Source: Oharaeibacter diazotrophicus
GTDB taxonomy: Bacteria > Pseudomonadota > Alphaproteobacteria > Rhizobiales > Pleomorphomonadaceae
Direction: 5' to 3'
Length of the DNA stretch: 64,000 nt
Assembly (NCBI RefSeq): GCF_004362745.1
Contig: NZ_SNXY01000011.1
Location: 166,512 to 230,511, forward strand
The notes beneath the pieces are model-generated. The model searched no databases, was not told the origin of the DNA, and saw only the letters and a list, made by a program, of their open reading frames with translations. A program made the translations under genes and the position numbers. The stretch's first letter is position 1. Every line of letters begins with the position of its first letter. Shown here piece after piece: positions 8,883 to 20,426 of the stretch.

Positions 8883-9782
8883 TCAGCCCTTCAGGACCTC
8901 GACCAGCGTCTTGCCGAGGCGCGCCGGCGACGGCGAGACGCGGATGCCCGCGGCCTCCATCGCGGCGATCTTGTCCTCGGCGCCGCCCTTGCCGCCCGAG
9001 ATGATCGCGCCGGCGTGGCCCATGCGGCGGCCCGGAGGCGCCGTGCGGCCGGCGATGAAGCCGACCATCGGCTTCTTGCGGCCGCGCTTGGCCTCGTCGG
9101 CGATGAACTGCGCCGCGTCCTCCTCGGCCGAGCCGCCGATCTCGCCGATCATGACGATCGAGTGGGTGTCGGGGTCGGCGAGGAACATCTCCAGGACGTC
9201 GATGAACTCGGTGCCCTTGACCGGGTCGCCGCCGATGCCGACGGCCGTGGTCTGGCCGAGGCCCTCGTTCGAGGTCTGGAACACCGCCTCGTAGGTCAGC
9301 GTGCCGGAGCGCGACACGATGCCGACCGAGCCCTTGCGGAAGATGTTGGCCGGCATGATGCCGATCTTCGATGCGCCGGCGGTGACGACGCCCGGGCAGT
9401 TCGGCCCGATCAGCCGTGTCTTGGAGCCGGACAGGGCACGCTTGACGCGCACCATGTCGAGCACCGGGATGCCCTCGGTGATGCAGACGACCAGCGGGAT
9501 CTCCGCCTCGATCGCCTCGCAGATCGAATCGGCGGCGAACGGCGGCGGCACGTAGACCACCGAGGCGTCGGCGCCGGTGGCGATCTTCGCCTCGAGCACG
9601 GTGTCGTAGACCGGCAGCTCCTGGCCGGAGGCCGCGGTCCACTTGGAGCCGCCCTTGCCCGGGGTGACGCCGGCGACCATCTGCGTGCCGTAGGCCAGCG
9701 CCTGCTCGGTGTGGAACGTGCCGGTCTTGCCGGTGATGCCCTGGGTCAGGACCTTGGTATTTTGATCGATCAGGATGGGCAT
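8883..9782 (-). CDS. sucD: Succinyl-CoA synthetase alpha subunit
   Basis: Alpha subunit of succinyl-CoA synthetase (ADP-forming), which makes ATP from succinyl-CoA. It has 299 residues. The CoA-binding Rossmann domain is N-terminal ([13 protein letters not shown], then [12 protein letters not shown]). IGPNCPGV follows, and the phosphohistidine loop reads [12 protein letters not shown]. Its start codon shares one base with the stop codon of the small gene upstream (TAATG), so translation of the two is probably coupled. Normally sucD follows sucC directly; here a 70-codon gene separates them. Confidence 0.97.
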   Translation of the reverse strand: MPILIDQNTKVLTQGITGKTGTFHTEQALAYGTQMVAGVTPGKGGSKWTAASGQELPVYDTVLEAKIATGADASVVYVPPPFAADSICEAIEAEIPLVVCITEGIPVLDMVRVKRALSGSKTRLIGPNCPGVVTAGASKIGIMPANIFRKGSVGIVSRSGTLTYEAVFQTSNEGLGQTTAVGIGGDPVKGTEFIDVLEMFLADPDTHSIVMIGEIGGSAEEDAAQFIADEAKRGRKKPMVGFIAGRTAPPGRRMGHAGAIISGGKGGAEDKIAAMEAAGIRVSPSPARLGKTLVEVLKG

Positions 9783-9993
9783 TAGGGATTCCGATCCTTC
9801 AACAAGGCTTTGATGTCTTCGAGTGCGATGAGCATCCGGCGATTCAAATCCAGAAGATCTTCATTGATCTTCTTGACCTGCTCGAAATTATTTCTGCTGC
9901 GCTTCGCCGAGTTTCTCAGGACCCAAAACATCGCGATGACGATGAGGAGGGGCGGCAGCCAGTTGGCAAAGATTTGGATCGCCCCCCGTTCCA

Positions 9994-9994
<1 letters not shown>
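9782..9994 (-). CDS. Unknown small membrane/coiled-coil protein wedged between sucC and sucD
   Basis: A 70-residue protein with no family I recognise. Residues about 8-27 ([20 protein letters not shown]) form one hydrophobic helix, followed by a basic stretch (AKRSRNN) and an amphipathic, probably coiled-coil helix rich in Leu, Ile, Glu and Lys to the C-terminus. Its ATG overlaps the sucC stop (ATGA) and its TAA overlaps the sucD start (TAATG), so it is built into the operon and probably translated. By eye its base composition is close to half G+C, well below the neighbours, suggesting later acquisition. The topology would put the coiled coil on the cytoplasmic side by the positive-inside rule. 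Confidence 0.75.
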
Positions 9995-11190
<1,196 letters not shown>

Positions 11191-11253
11191 CCGGACGTCC
11201 TTAGGAGGAGTGGGGACGGGAAGGGCGGGGGATACGGAAACCCTGGGGCGACG

Positions 11254-11279
11254 GGGCCGCGTCGTTCGCCGCGCGGCCC
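11254..11279 (-). other. Hairpin in the mdh-sucC gap
   Basis: Eight-base arms GGGCCGCG/CGCGGCCC with a ten-base loop, between the mdh stop and sucC. It has no U-tract. It may uncouple expression of mdh from the suc genes; this is inference. Confidence 0.3.
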
Positions 11280-11297
11280 TCGTCCGTCGGGGTCTGT

Positions 11298-12278
<981 letters not shown>

Positions 12279-12316
12279 TTACGTAAAGGTCAACTGAACC
12301 GACTTCAGCTTGGATC

Positions 12317-12345
12317 GCATTACCCCGGTCCTTGCTGCGGTGCAA
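12317..12345 (-). promoter_or_regulatory. Candidate sigma-70 promoter of mdh-suc operon
   Basis: On the minus strand TTGCAC (12345-12340) and TAATGC (12322-12317) are separated by exactly 17 bases, about 60 bp before the mdh ATG. A palindrome TTTACGTAAA (12278-12287) lies between this and the gene and could be an operator or part of the leader. Seen by eye only. Confidence 0.4.
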
Positions 12346-12442
12346 GCAGGCTATCGGGCCAATACGACGAATTTATCAGCCTTCGGCGAGACCAGCCGAA
12401 GTGTCGGGGAATGCGCGGTCCGCGAGGTCTGCGATATAACTT

Positions 12443-12452
12443 ACGTATACGT
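12443..12452. promoter_or_regulatory. Palindrome ACGTATACGT upstream of the LysE gene
   Basis: A perfect 10-bp palindrome in the divergent interval between mdh and the LysE-type gene, 106 bp before the latter's start. The interval 12261-12557 holds no gene; it contains this site, the TTTACGTAAA palindrome and the mdh promoter candidate. A regulatory role is only a possibility. Confidence 0.25.
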
Positions 12453-12557
12453 CAGGTATGCCATGGACGCATCGCGACGGGTGTGCCGACGACGCGCTTG
12501 CACCCGGGCGCGGATCGTGGATCCATGGTCGAAAGGGGTCTTCCGGGAGTTCCGCCG

Positions 12558-13184
12558 ATGTCGTTCGACCACTGGCTCGCCTTCGCGCTCGCCTCCGCCG
12601 TGATGCTGGCGATCCCCGGACCGACGGTCCTCCTGGTGGTGTCCTACGCCCTCGGCCACGGCCGGCGGGCGACCGCCGCCACGGTTGCCGGGGTCGCGCT
12701 CGGCGACTTCACGGCGATGACCGCGTCGATGCTCGGCCTCGGCGCCCTGCTCGCCACCTCGGCGGCGCTGTTCACGGCGCTGAAGTGGGTCGGCGCCGCC
12801 TATCTGGTCTGGCTCGGCGTCAAGTTGTGGCGGGCGCCGATCGCCGCGGCGGACGCGACCGCGCCGGCGGAGGCGCGGCCGGTGCGGATCTTCCTGCACG
12901 CCTTCGCGGTCACCGCGCTCAACCCGAAGAGCATCGTCTTCTTCGTCGCCTTCGTGCCGCAGTTCCTGGTGGCCGGCGATCCGTTGTTGCCGCAGATGGC
13001 GGTCGCCGAGGCGACCTTCCTGGTGCTGGCGAGCGCCAACGCGCTCGCCTACGCCCTGCTCGCCTCGGCGGCGCGGCGTGGGATCCGGCGGCCGTCGGTG
13101 CAGCGGGCGGTCAACCGTGTCGGCGGCTCGCTACTGGTCGGCGCCGGCGCGCTCGCCGCGGCGTGGCGGGCGCCCGCCTCGTGA
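12558..13184 (+). CDS. LysE/RhtB-family amino-acid exporter
   Basis: A 208-residue inner-membrane exporter of the LysE family. It shows the N-terminal PGPTVLLVVSYALGHGRR motif, which holds the family's Gly-Pro-Gly-Pro-like signature, about six hydrophobic helices, GAAYLVWLGVKLWR, and the conserved ALNPKSIVFFVAFVPQF segment. The start is the ATG at 12558, after GGGAG; an in-frame ATG 11 codons earlier (MVERGLPG) cannot be excluded. It is divergent from mdh. The substrate (an amino acid or related metabolite) is not determinable. Confidence 0.85.
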   Translation: MSFDHWLAFALASAVMLAIPGPTVLLVVSYALGHGRRATAATVAGVALGDFTAMTASMLGLGALLATSAALFTALKWVGAAYLVWLGVKLWRAPIAAADATAPAEARPVRIFLHAFAVTALNPKSIVFFVAFVPQFLVAGDPLLPQMAVAEATFLVLASANALAYALLASAARRGIRRPSVQRAVNRVGGSLLVGAGALAAAWRAPAS

Positions 13185-13320
13185 TCCGGCGGACCCGGCG
13201 CGGCGTGGTTTACGCGGCGTCGACGACATCCGCAATCACCGCCGAATGGTCAGACATTTCTTTACGCATTCCCGCTAGGGTCGGTCCGGAAGTCGCTCGA
13301 CACTCGGATCAACACGGACG

Positions 13321-15519
13321 GTGACGGTGCTGCAGCGGGACGGGGGCGGGGGCGCTCTGGCAGCGGACGGCGAAACGGCCGACGCACCCATCGGCGACGG
13401 CGAGCTCAGGCTGCGCCTCGCGGTCGAGGCCACCGGGCTCGGCATCTGGGACGTCGACATCGGGACCGGCCGCCGCCGCTGGTCGGACGAGCTCAAGGCG
13501 ATGCTCGGCCTCTCCGCGGACGCCGAGGCCAGCGAGGAACTCCTGCTCGCCTGCGTCCACCCCGAGGACCGCGACGCGGTCCGCGGCCACAACCGCGTCA
13601 CCTTTCTCTCGGTCGACGCGATCGGCGAGGCGACCTTCCGGATCGTGCGCCGCGACGACGGCGCGGTGCGCTGGATCCATTCGCGTGGCCGGGCCGTGGT
13701 GGACGACGCCGGCCGGTTCGTCCGCCGGGTCGGAACCTTCCACGACGTCACCGAACAGCGGCGCACCCACGAGGCTCTCGACCTGTCGCTCCGGCGCCAC
13801 CGGGCGCTGATCGACGCCACCGCCGAGATCGTGTGGCACGCCGACGCCACCCAGTCGACGGGCGACGGCGCCGGCTGGAACGTCTTCACCGGCATGGACG
13901 GCCTGCAGGCCACCCCGTTCGGCTGGCTCGCGGCCGTGCACCCGGACGATCGCGAGGCGGTGCTGTGCACCGTGCGGGCCGCGATCGCCGCGGGCACCGC
14001 CTACACCAACGAATACCGCCTGCGCCACGCCGCCTCGGATGGCTACCACTGGGTCGTCGACCGCGGCGTGCCGCTCAAGGACGGTGCCGGACGGGTGGTG
14101 GAGTGGGTCGGCATCATCTCCGACGTCCACGGCCGCCGCAGCGCCGAGGAGGCGATCCGGCTCGCCGCGGAGACCGATCCGCTGACCGGCCTCGCCAACC
14201 GCGCGGTGTTCCAGGCCGCCCTGGACCGGGTGGCGGCGCGCCGGGACGGCGGGTGCGTGACGGTGCTGCTGGTCGACCTCGACGGCTTCAAGGAGGTCAA
14301 CGACGGCTTCGGCCACGACGCCGGCGACCGCGTGCTGCAGGCGGCGGCTGCGCGGATCCGCGCCGTCGTGCCGCCGGGCGCCACGGTGGCGCGCCTCGGC
14401 GGCGACGAGTTCGGCATCCTGGTCGAGGGGATCGAGTCCGACGCGGCCGCGGCGCTCGGTGCGGCGCTGATCGAGGCGATCGGCGTCTGCGTGCCCCGGA
14501 CCGACGTGCCGGTGCCCTGCACGGCGACGGTCGGCTATTCGATCCACCCCTGCTTCGACGACGATCCCGGGCGGCTCCTGAAGAACGCCGACATCGCGCT
14601 CTACGCCGCCAAGGCCTGCGGGCGCGGCCGGGTGCGCGGCTTCGACCCGGCGATGCGGACGGCGATCGAGCGCCGCGCCAGCGTGCTGCGCAACGCCCGC
14701 GACGCGCTCGCCCGCGATGCGGTCGTGCCCTACTACCAGCCCAAGATCTCGCTCGCCGGCGGCGCCGTGATCGGCTTCGAGGCGCTGCTGCGCTGGCACG
14801 ACGGCGAGCGGACGCGTTCGCCCGCCGACATCTCGGACGCCTTCGAGGACCCCGAACTGGCCTGTCGGATCGGCGAGCGGATGCTCGCCGCGGCGATCGC
14901 CGACATGCGCGCCTGGCAGGACGCGGAACTCCCGTTCGGCCACGTCGCCGTCAACGTCGCGACCGCGGAGGTGCGCCGGCCGGACTTCGCCGCCAGCGTC
15001 GCCGCCGCCCTCGCCGCGGCCGGCCTGTCGCGCGACCGGCTGGAAATCGAGATCACCGAGAGCGTGCTGCTCGAGCGCGAGGGCGGCGTCGCCCTCGACG
15101 TGCTCGCCGCCCTCGAGGCGGCGGGGATCGCGCTGTCGCTCGACGACTTCGGCACCGGCTACGCCTCGCTGACCCACCTCAAGAAGTTCCCGATGTCGTG
15201 GCTGAAGATCGACCGCTCCTTCGTGGCGGGGCTCGAGACCGACGGTGACAGCCGGGCGATCGTGCAGGCGGTGCTCGGCATGGCCCGCAACATCGGCATC
15301 CGCGTTGTCGCCGAGGGCGTCGAGACCGGCTGGCAGTGCCGCTTCCTGCGCGAGAACGGCTGCGACGCCGGCCAGGGCTACCTGTTCGCCCGGCCGATGC
15401 CGGCCGCCGACGTGCCCGGCTTCCTCGCCGGTTTCACGCAGCGGCGGGCGGCGCAACTGCTCGGCCTGCCCGAGCTCGGCCGGGTCCGTGCCGGCCGGGT
15501 GTTCATCCCGAGTCCCTGA
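13321..15519 (+). CDS. PAS-PAS-GGDEF-EAL cyclic-di-GMP turnover protein
   Basis: A 732-residue cytoplasmic signalling protein with no membrane segments. The order is PAS (about 25-145, with the PAS-associated [10 protein letters not shown]), PAS (about 155-285), GGDEF domain with intact [10 protein letters not shown] near residue 360, and EAL domain with intact EALLRW near 488, [17 protein letters not shown] and VVAEGVET. Both catalytic signatures are present, so synthesis and hydrolysis of c-di-GMP are both possible. The RxxD inhibitory site expected just before GGDEF is not there (PPGA in its place). The start is a GTG. No partner gene lies nearby. Confidence 0.92.
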   Translation: MTVLQRDGGGGALAADGETADAPIGDGELRLRLAVEATGLGIWDVDIGTGRRRWSDELKAMLGLSADAEASEELLLACVHPEDRDAVRGHNRVTFLSVDAIGEATFRIVRRDDGAVRWIHSRGRAVVDDAGRFVRRVGTFHDVTEQRRTHEALDLSLRRHRALIDATAEIVWHADATQSTGDGAGWNVFTGMDGLQATPFGWLAAVHPDDREAVLCTVRAAIAAGTAYTNEYRLRHAASDGYHWVVDRGVPLKDGAGRVVEWVGIISDVHGRRSAEEAIRLAAETDPLTGLANRAVFQAALDRVAARRDGGCVTVLLVDLDGFKEVNDGFGHDAGDRVLQAAAARIRAVVPPGATVARLGGDEFGILVEGIESDAAAALGAALIEAIGVCVPRTDVPVPCTATVGYSIHPCFDDDPGRLLKNADIALYAAKACGRGRVRGFDPAMRTAIERRASVLRNARDALARDAVVPYYQPKISLAGGAVIGFEALLRWHDGERTRSPADISDAFEDPELACRIGERMLAAAIADMRAWQDAELPFGHVAVNVATAEVRRPDFAASVAAALAAAGLSRDRLEIEITESVLLEREGGVALDVLAALEAAGIALSLDDFGTGYASLTHLKKFPMSWLKIDRSFVAGLETDGDSRAIVQAVLGMARNIGIRVVAEGVETGWQCRFLRENGCDAGQGYLFARPMPAADVPGFLAGFTQRRAAQLLGLPELGRVRAGRVFIPSP

Positions 15520-15568
15520 CGGCGGTCCGGCGCGGCGCCGGGTGCGCCGGGACACCGCGGGCGCGGCG

Positions 15569-16792
15569 TCAGGCCGGCGATCCGGTCTCCGCGTCCGCCG
15601 CGGCTCCGTCGCGGCGCGGGGCGGCGAGATAGGCCTCGGAGCGCATCTCGATCAGGCGGCTCGCGGTGCGGTCGAACTCGAAGGCCTCGGTGCCGTGGGT
15701 CGCGACGTAGAGCGCGGTCGGCTCGGCGGCGGCCGAGGCGACCAGCTTGATCCCCTCGTCGTAGAGCGTGTCGACCAGGGTGATGAAGCGCTTGGCCTCG
15801 TTGCGGCGGGCGTGGTCGAGCACCGGCACGCGCTCGACGAAGACGGTGTCGAAGGCGGCGGCGACGGCGCGGTAGTCGGCGGCGCCGAGCGGCTTCCCGC
15901 AGAGGTCGGCGAAGGCGAAGCGGGCGTAGGGGCCGGAGCTCTCGGGCACCGTCACCGTACGGCCGGCGACGGCGAGGGCGCGCGGCGCGCCGCGCTCGGC
16001 ACCGGTGAGCCGGGTCCACAGCCGCTCGACGGCGACGTCGGTGTCGCGGCCGAGGGGCGAGAACCAGACGTCGGCGCGCGCCAGGGTGCGCAGGCGGTAG
16101 TCGTTGGGCGAGCCGAGGTGCAGCACCTCGCAGCGTCGCTGCAACAGGCCGACGAACGGCAGGAAGTGGTCGCGGTTGATACCGTCCTCGTAGAGCCGGC
16201 CGGGCTCGACGTTGGAGGTGGCGACGAGCGTGACGCCGAGGTCGAACAGCCGGGTGAACAGGCGGCCGAGGATCATGGCGTCGCCGATGTCGGTGACGGC
16301 GAACTCGTCGAAGCAGATCAGCGTGGTCTCGGCCGCGATGGCGTCGGCGACCGCGGCGACCGGGTCGCGCTCGGCGCCGGCGGCGATGGCGCGGCGGGCG
16401 GCGTGGACGCGCGCGTGGACGTCGGCCATGAAGACGTGGAAGTGGCGGCGGATCTTGGTCTCCACGGGCACCAGCCCGAAGAACAGGTCCATCAGCATGG
16501 TCTTGCCGCGCCCGACCCCGCCCCAGACGTAGAGCCCGCGCGGACCCGGGCCGTTGGCCGTGCGGCGGCCGCGGCCGAACAGCCAGCCGAGCGCCGAGCC
16601 CTTGGCGGCGAGCTTGCGCTCGCCGAGGTCGCGCAGCAGCCGGTCGAGCGCGGCGGCGACGGCACGCTGGGCCGGATCGGCGGTGATCTCGCCGGCGGCG
16701 GCGAGGCGGTCGTAGGCCGCGGTGACGCAGGCGCCGGTCGGACGATCGGCGCCGTAGTCGGCCGGGGCGGACGGATGGGGATGGGAGGTCAA
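15569..16792 (-). CDS. zapE: AFG1-family ATPase, cell division protein ZapE
   Basis: An AFG1/ZapE P-loop ATPase, in E. coli associated with the FtsZ ring. It shows Walker A GGVGRGKTMLMD, Walker B ICFDEFAVTDIGDAM, and the family segments HFHVFMADVH and EAKRFITLVDTLYD. The start is uncertain: no ATG is present near the N-terminus. I chose TTG at 16792 (407 residues); an in-frame TTG at 16858 would add a Pro/Arg/Gly-rich tail of 22 residues without family support. In many alphaproteobacteria this gene is next to mdh and sucC; here the GGDEF-EAL and LysE genes lie between. Confidence 0.88.
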   Translation of the reverse strand: MTSHPHPSAPADYGADRPTGACVTAAYDRLAAAGEITADPAQRAVAAALDRLLRDLGERKLAAKGSALGWLFGRGRRTANGPGPRGLYVWGGVGRGKTMLMDLFFGLVPVETKIRRHFHVFMADVHARVHAARRAIAAGAERDPVAAVADAIAAETTLICFDEFAVTDIGDAMILGRLFTRLFDLGVTLVATSNVEPGRLYEDGINRDHFLPFVGLLQRRCEVLHLGSPNDYRLRTLARADVWFSPLGRDTDVAVERLWTRLTGAERGAPRALAVAGRTVTVPESSGPYARFAFADLCGKPLGAADYRAVAAAFDTVFVERVPVLDHARRNEAKRFITLVDTLYDEGIKLVASAAAEPTALYVATHGTEAFEFDRTASRLIEMRSEAYLAAPRRDGAAADAETGSPA

Positions 16793-16892
16793 GGCACGTC
16801 CGGTGCGAGGGCGGCCGGGTCGGCCTCCGGCGGCCGCGGCCGGACGGCGCCCGGGCAAGGGGCGCCGCCGCGGACCGACGGCCCGGTCGGGA

Positions 16893-17417
16893 TCAGCGGA
16901 AGACCTGGATGCCGCGCTTGGAGATCGCGGTCTGGCCGGAGAAGCGTGTCGCCGCCGAGGCGTAGAGGGTGGCGACGACCGAGCCGGAGGCGTCCTTGAG
17001 GACGACCTGCTTGCCGTCGAGGTCCCAGGCGCCGATCGACTTCAGCTCGTCGGAGGCGCAGCCGCGGGTGTTGGCGCGATAGCCGCCGGTCCAGCTGGTG
17101 AGGTTCATGAACAGCTGGCAGTTCTCACCGGCCGAGGCGAGCTTCCAGCCGCCCGAGAGGTCGGGCTTGCGGATCTCGACGGCGGTGGCGGCGGTCGGCT
17201 CGTTCGGCGTCAGGGCGGCGGTGTCGACCGGGGCGGGGGCCACCGGCGTCACCGGGGCGACCACCGGCGGCGGCAGCGGCTGGGCCGCGACCGGGGCGAT
17301 CGGCTGCGGCTGCAGCGGCGCGACGCCGCCGCGGACGGGTTCGGAACCACCGAAGCGGCCGCACGCGGCGACCAGGACGGCGACCGCGAGGGTGCTGGCG
17401 AGCGGGGCGAGACGCAT
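16893..17417 (-). CDS. Omp19-like lipoprotein with protease-inhibitor (Inh) domain
   Basis: A 174-residue outer-membrane lipoprotein. The signal peptide ends in the lipobox LVAAC (Cys19). A Pro/Ala-rich linker runs from about 25 to 70, and the C-terminal half (LSGGWKLASAGENCQLFMNL to the end) matches the Inh/Omp19 beta-barrel inhibitor fold with its paired cysteines (ENCQLF and TRGCAS). Brucella Omp19 (177 residues) has the same layout and inhibits host proteases. The start is the ATG at 17417, with an excellent AAGGAG ten bases upstream. Confidence 0.82.
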   Translation of the reverse strand: MRLAPLASTLAVAVLVAACGRFGGSEPVRGGVAPLQPQPIAPVAAQPLPPPVVAPVTPVAPAPVDTAALTPNEPTAATAVEIRKPDLSGGWKLASAGENCQLFMNLTSWTGGYRANTRGCASDELKSIGAWDLDGKQVVLKDASGSVVATLYASAATRFSGQTAISKRGIQVFR

Positions 17418-17643
17418 CGTCGTAATTCTCCTTGGCCGATCGGCGGCGCGGCGTCGAGGGGCCTCTCCTCGACTCGCCGGCCGTCCGCGCTTTTCGACCG
17501 GCATGATAGACTGCCGTTTTCCCGTGAGAAGTGAGCAAGGTCCGGAAATGCCGCCCGGGCGCGCCGTCGCCGCCGAGCGTTGCCGAGAAGGCACGGTCGT
17601 CGTATCGCTGGGGCCCCGCCGCCGATCTCCGGAGCCCCGCCCC

Positions 17644-17949
17644 TTGATCGCCTTCGTCGTCCGCACCCTCGGCCTCGTGCTCTTCGCGGCCTCCTTCGTC
17701 GCGCTGGTGGCGGACGGGGTGAAGTCGTTGTCCGCCGACGCCTGGACCTTCACGCCGCTCGGGGCGACCTGGGGGGCGGCGAGCCCGGGCTCGCTCGCGG
17801 CCTTCACGTCCGTGGCGAAGGCGGCGACGCCCGCCTATCTATGGGAGGCGGTGGCGGCGGCCTTCCTGGCGGCCCCCACCTTCGCGGTCGGCGGCCTCTG
17901 CGGCGTCGCGCTGCTGGTCGCCGGCGCCAAGCGCCGGCGCGGCCGCTGA
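17644..17949 (+). CDS. Small conserved membrane protein of unknown function
   Basis: A 101-residue protein with two hydrophobic helices: residues 2-26 (IAFVVRTLGLVLFAASFVAL) and about 70-95, with a short polar loop between and a basic C-terminus (AKRRRGR). This two-helix layout, ahead of msrA, is one I know from uncharacterised proteins in related bacteria. The proposed start is TTG at 17644, because no ATG or GTG fits; the helix begins directly after it. It ends 33 bp before msrA and may share its transcript. Confidence 0.6.
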   Translation: MIAFVVRTLGLVLFAASFVALVADGVKSLSADAWTFTPLGATWGAASPGSLAAFTSVAKAATPAYLWEAVAAAFLAAPTFAVGGLCGVALLVAGAKRRRGR

Positions 17950-17982
17950 CCGATCCGACCGGCCATCCGAGGGAGACGAGGA

Positions 17983-18645
17983 ATGTACCTGCTCAACATG
18001 CTCGGCAAGAAGCTCGCCATCCCCGCGGCCGCCGAGGCGCTGCCCGGCCGGCCGGAGCCGCGGCCGACCGCCGATACCCACCACGTCAACGGCCGGCCGC
18101 TGAAGGGCCCCTACGGCGAGGGCCTGCGCACGGCGACCTTCGGCCTCGGCTGCTTCTGGGGCGCCGAGCGGCGGTTCTGGCAGACGCCGGGCGTGGTCGT
18201 CAGCATGGTCGGCTACGCCGGCGGCCATACGCCGAACCCAACCTACGAGGAGGTCTGCACCGGCCTGACCGGCCACAACGAGGTGGTGCGCGTGGTCTAC
18301 GACCCCGCCGTGATCTCCTACGCGGGTCTGCTCAAGGTGTTCTTCGAGAACCACGACCCGACCCAGGGCATGCGCCAGGGCAACGACGTCGGCACCCAGT
18401 ACCGCTCGGGCATCTACTACGAGACCGAGGAGGAGCGCGCCACAGCCGAGGACGCCGCCGCGCGCTACGGCGCCGCGCTCGCCGCCCGCGGGCTCAAGGC
18501 GGTGACGACCGAGATCCTGCCGGCCGGGCCGTTCTACTACGCCGAGGCCTATCACCAGCAGTATCTCGCGAAGAACCCGAACGGCTACTGCGGTCTCGGC
18601 GGCACCGGCGTCTCCTGCCCGCTGCCGACCGGCGTGACCGCCTGA
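17983..18645 (+). CDS. msrA: Peptide methionine-S-sulfoxide reductase A
   Basis: Reduces methionine-S-sulfoxide in proteins. The 220 residues have the catalytic GCFWG motif (Cys57), the substrate-pocket sequence [21 protein letters not shown], and two recycling cysteines near the C-terminus ([13 protein letters not shown]). GGGAG lies about nine bases before the ATG. It is convergent with mbfA across a strong hairpin. Confidence 0.96.
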   Translation: MYLLNMLGKKLAIPAAAEALPGRPEPRPTADTHHVNGRPLKGPYGEGLRTATFGLGCFWGAERRFWQTPGVVVSMVGYAGGHTPNPTYEEVCTGLTGHNEVVRVVYDPAVISYAGLLKVFFENHDPTQGMRQGNDVGTQYRSGIYYETEEERATAEDAAARYGAALAARGLKAVTTEILPAGPFYYAEAYHQQYLAKNPNGYCGLGGTGVSCPLPTGVTA

Positions 18646-18655
18646 GAATGGTCCG

Positions 18656-18682
18656 GCGGGCTCCCGCGCGTCGGGAGCCCGC
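18656..18682. terminator. Bidirectional terminator-like hairpin between msrA and mbfA
   Basis: Perfect 11-base arms GCGGGCTCCCG/CGGGAGCCCGC with a five-base loop, placed 10 bp after the msrA stop and 24 bp before the mbfA stop. There is no clear U-tract on either side, but position between convergent genes supports a terminator. Confidence 0.55.
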
Positions 18683-18706
18683 GAGGTCTCGCGAGGCCGG
18701 TGCCCG

Positions 18707-19678
18707 TCAGGAGCTGCCGATCAAGATCCCGGTGCCGAACACCAGCAGGCCGCCGACGACGATCTGGAAGGCGGCGCGCAGGAACGGCGTGTCCATGTAC
18801 TTCCAGCGGATGTAGGAGATCGCCCAGAGCTCGACGAACACGATCAGGATCGCCACGGCCGTGGCGCTCCAGAAGTCGGGGATCAGGTAGGGCAGCGAAT
18901 GGCCGAGGCCGCCGACCGCCGTCATCACGCCGGCGGCCGTGCCGCGCGCCACCGGGCTGCCGCGGCCGGTCAGCGAGCCGTCGTCGGAGAGCGCTTCGGT
19001 CAGGCCCATCGAGATGCCGGCGCCGATCGAGGCGGCGGTGCCGACCAGGAAGGTCTCCCAGGTGTTCTGGGTCGCGAAGGCGGCGGCGAACACCGGCGCG
19101 AGGGTGGAGACCGAGCCGTCCATCAGGCCGGCGAGACCGGGCTGGACGTAGGTCAGCACGAACTGGCGGTGGGCGGCGGCGTCCTCGTCGGCGCGCACGT
19201 CGTCGGGCAGGTGGCGCTGCTCGAGCCGTTCGGCGACGTGCCGGTGGCCGCGCTCGGCGGCGGCGAGGCTGCCGAGCAGCGCGCGGGTGGCGGCGTCGGA
19301 CGTGCGCTCGGCGGCCTTCATGTAGAACAGCTCGGCCTGCCGCTCCATGTCGGCGGCCTCGTCGCGGACGCGGTCGAGGCCGAGCGGGCGGACCAGCCAA
19401 TAGGGCTTGCGCTGGTAGAAGCCGCGGACGTGCTCGCGCCGGATCAGCGGGATGGTTTCGCCGAAGCGGGTGCGGAAGGTCTCGATCAGGCGCAGGCGAT
19501 GCTCGTTCTCCTCGGCCGCCATGGCGTCGAACATCGCCGCCGACGCCGGATGATCGGCCCTGAGGCCGTCGGCGTAGGTGGCGTAGATCTTCATGTCCTC
19601 CTCCTCGGAGGAGATCGCGAGCGCCAGGATCTCCTTCTCGCCAAGGTCGGAGAAGTCGCGACGGGACAGGGAAAGCAT
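18707..19678 (-). CDS. mbfA: Membrane-bound ferritin / iron exporter MbfA
   Basis: A 323-residue fusion of an N-terminal ferritin-like (rubrerythrin-type) domain and a C-terminal VIT1-type membrane transporter, as in MbfA of Agrobacterium and Bradyrhizobium, which exports iron. The ferritin part has SSEEEDMKIY and AAEENEHRLRL, with further EAADME and AAERGHRHVAE ligands. The membrane part starts around GLAGLMDGSVSTLAP and has about five helices. An Irr-type operator lies 17 bp upstream of the ATG, and the irr gene is in the same window, so iron/heme control is likely. Confidence 0.93.
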   Translation of the reverse strand: MLSLSRRDFSDLGEKEILALAISSEEEDMKIYATYADGLRADHPASAAMFDAMAAEENEHRLRLIETFRTRFGETIPLIRREHVRGFYQRKPYWLVRPLGLDRVRDEAADMERQAELFYMKAAERTSDAATRALLGSLAAAERGHRHVAERLEQRHLPDDVRADEDAAAHRQFVLTYVQPGLAGLMDGSVSTLAPVFAAAFATQNTWETFLVGTAASIGAGISMGLTEALSDDGSLTGRGSPVARGTAAGVMTAVGGLGHSLPYLIPDFWSATAVAILIVFVELWAISYIRWKYMDTPFLRAAFQIVVGGLLVFGTGILIGSS

Positions 19679-19694
19679 GAGTTCGCCATTCCAG

Positions 19695-19711
19695 TTTAGA
19701 ATGATTCCAAA
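19695..19711 (-). promoter_or_regulatory. Irr iron-control element (ICE) upstream of mbfA
   Basis: TTTAGAATGATTCCAAA is a 17-bp near-palindrome (arms TTTAGAA and TTCCAAA around three bases). It matches the ICE consensus TTTAGAA-N3-TTCTAAA known for Irr in Rhizobiales, with one base different. It lies 17-33 bp before the mbfA ATG, a position suited to repression. In related species Irr represses mbfA when iron is low. Confidence 0.75.
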
Positions 19712-19814
19712 TTAACGCGCGAATGCGGCGGCGGCAACCCCGCGCGGCTGCGCTATGTTCTCCGCGCGGGTCGGCCGATCCGCATGCCACCACCGCCGAC
19801 GACGAGGAGCGTCC

Positions 19815-20399
19815 ATGGCCGTCCGTCCCAAGATCCTGGTGTTCTCCGGCTCGATCCGGGCCGAGAGCTTCAACGCCCGCCTCGCGGCCCTCGCGGTCAA
19901 GGCGATCGCGCTGCGCGACGGCGAGCCGACGCTGATCTCGCTCGCCGACTATCCGATGCCGATCTACGACGGCGACCTCGAGAAGGCGGAGGGCGTTCCG
20001 GAGGCGGGGCGGCGGCTGCACGACCTGATGATCGCGCACGCCGGCGTGTTCATCGCCTCGCCGGAGTACAACCAGTCGGTCACGCCGCTCCTGAAGAACA
20101 CGATCGACTGGGTCAGCCGGATCCGCCCGGACGGCCCGCGGGCGCCGACGCCGTGGAAGGACCGGATCTTCGCGCTCGGCGGCGCCTCGCCCGGCTATTT
20201 CGGCGCGACGCGGTCGCTGGCGCACCTGCGCCACATCCTGACGATGTCGCTCGGCGCCTGGGTGCTGCCGGACCAGGTCTCGGTGCCCTCCGCTTCCACC
20301 GCCTTCGCGCCCGACGGGGCGCTCGCCTCGGAGCGGGCGCAGGCGCAGCTCGACGGCGTGGTCGCCCGGCTGATCGAGGAAGCGGCCCGCCGGACCTGA
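19815..20399 (+). CDS. NADPH-dependent FMN reductase
   Basis: A 194-residue flavodoxin-fold protein of the NAD(P)H:FMN reductase family. The phosphate loop is FSGSIRAESFN near the N-terminus, and ASPEYNQSVTPLLKNTIDW is the family's flavin-binding signature. The ATG at 19815 follows GAGGAG with good spacing; an ATG 20 codons upstream has no ribosome binding site and would add a polar leader. It is divergent from mbfA, with about 135 bp between; the ICE might influence both. A flavin-linked iron-reduction role would be speculation. Confidence 0.85.
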   Translation: MAVRPKILVFSGSIRAESFNARLAALAVKAIALRDGEPTLISLADYPMPIYDGDLEKAEGVPEAGRRLHDLMIAHAGVFIASPEYNQSVTPLLKNTIDWVSRIRPDGPRAPTPWKDRIFALGGASPGYFGATRSLAHLRHILTMSLGAWVLPDQVSVPSASTAFAPDGALASERAQAQLDGVVARLIEEAARRT

Positions 20400-20426
20400 C
20401 GGACGGCGGCTCTCGGGGCTCGTCCG

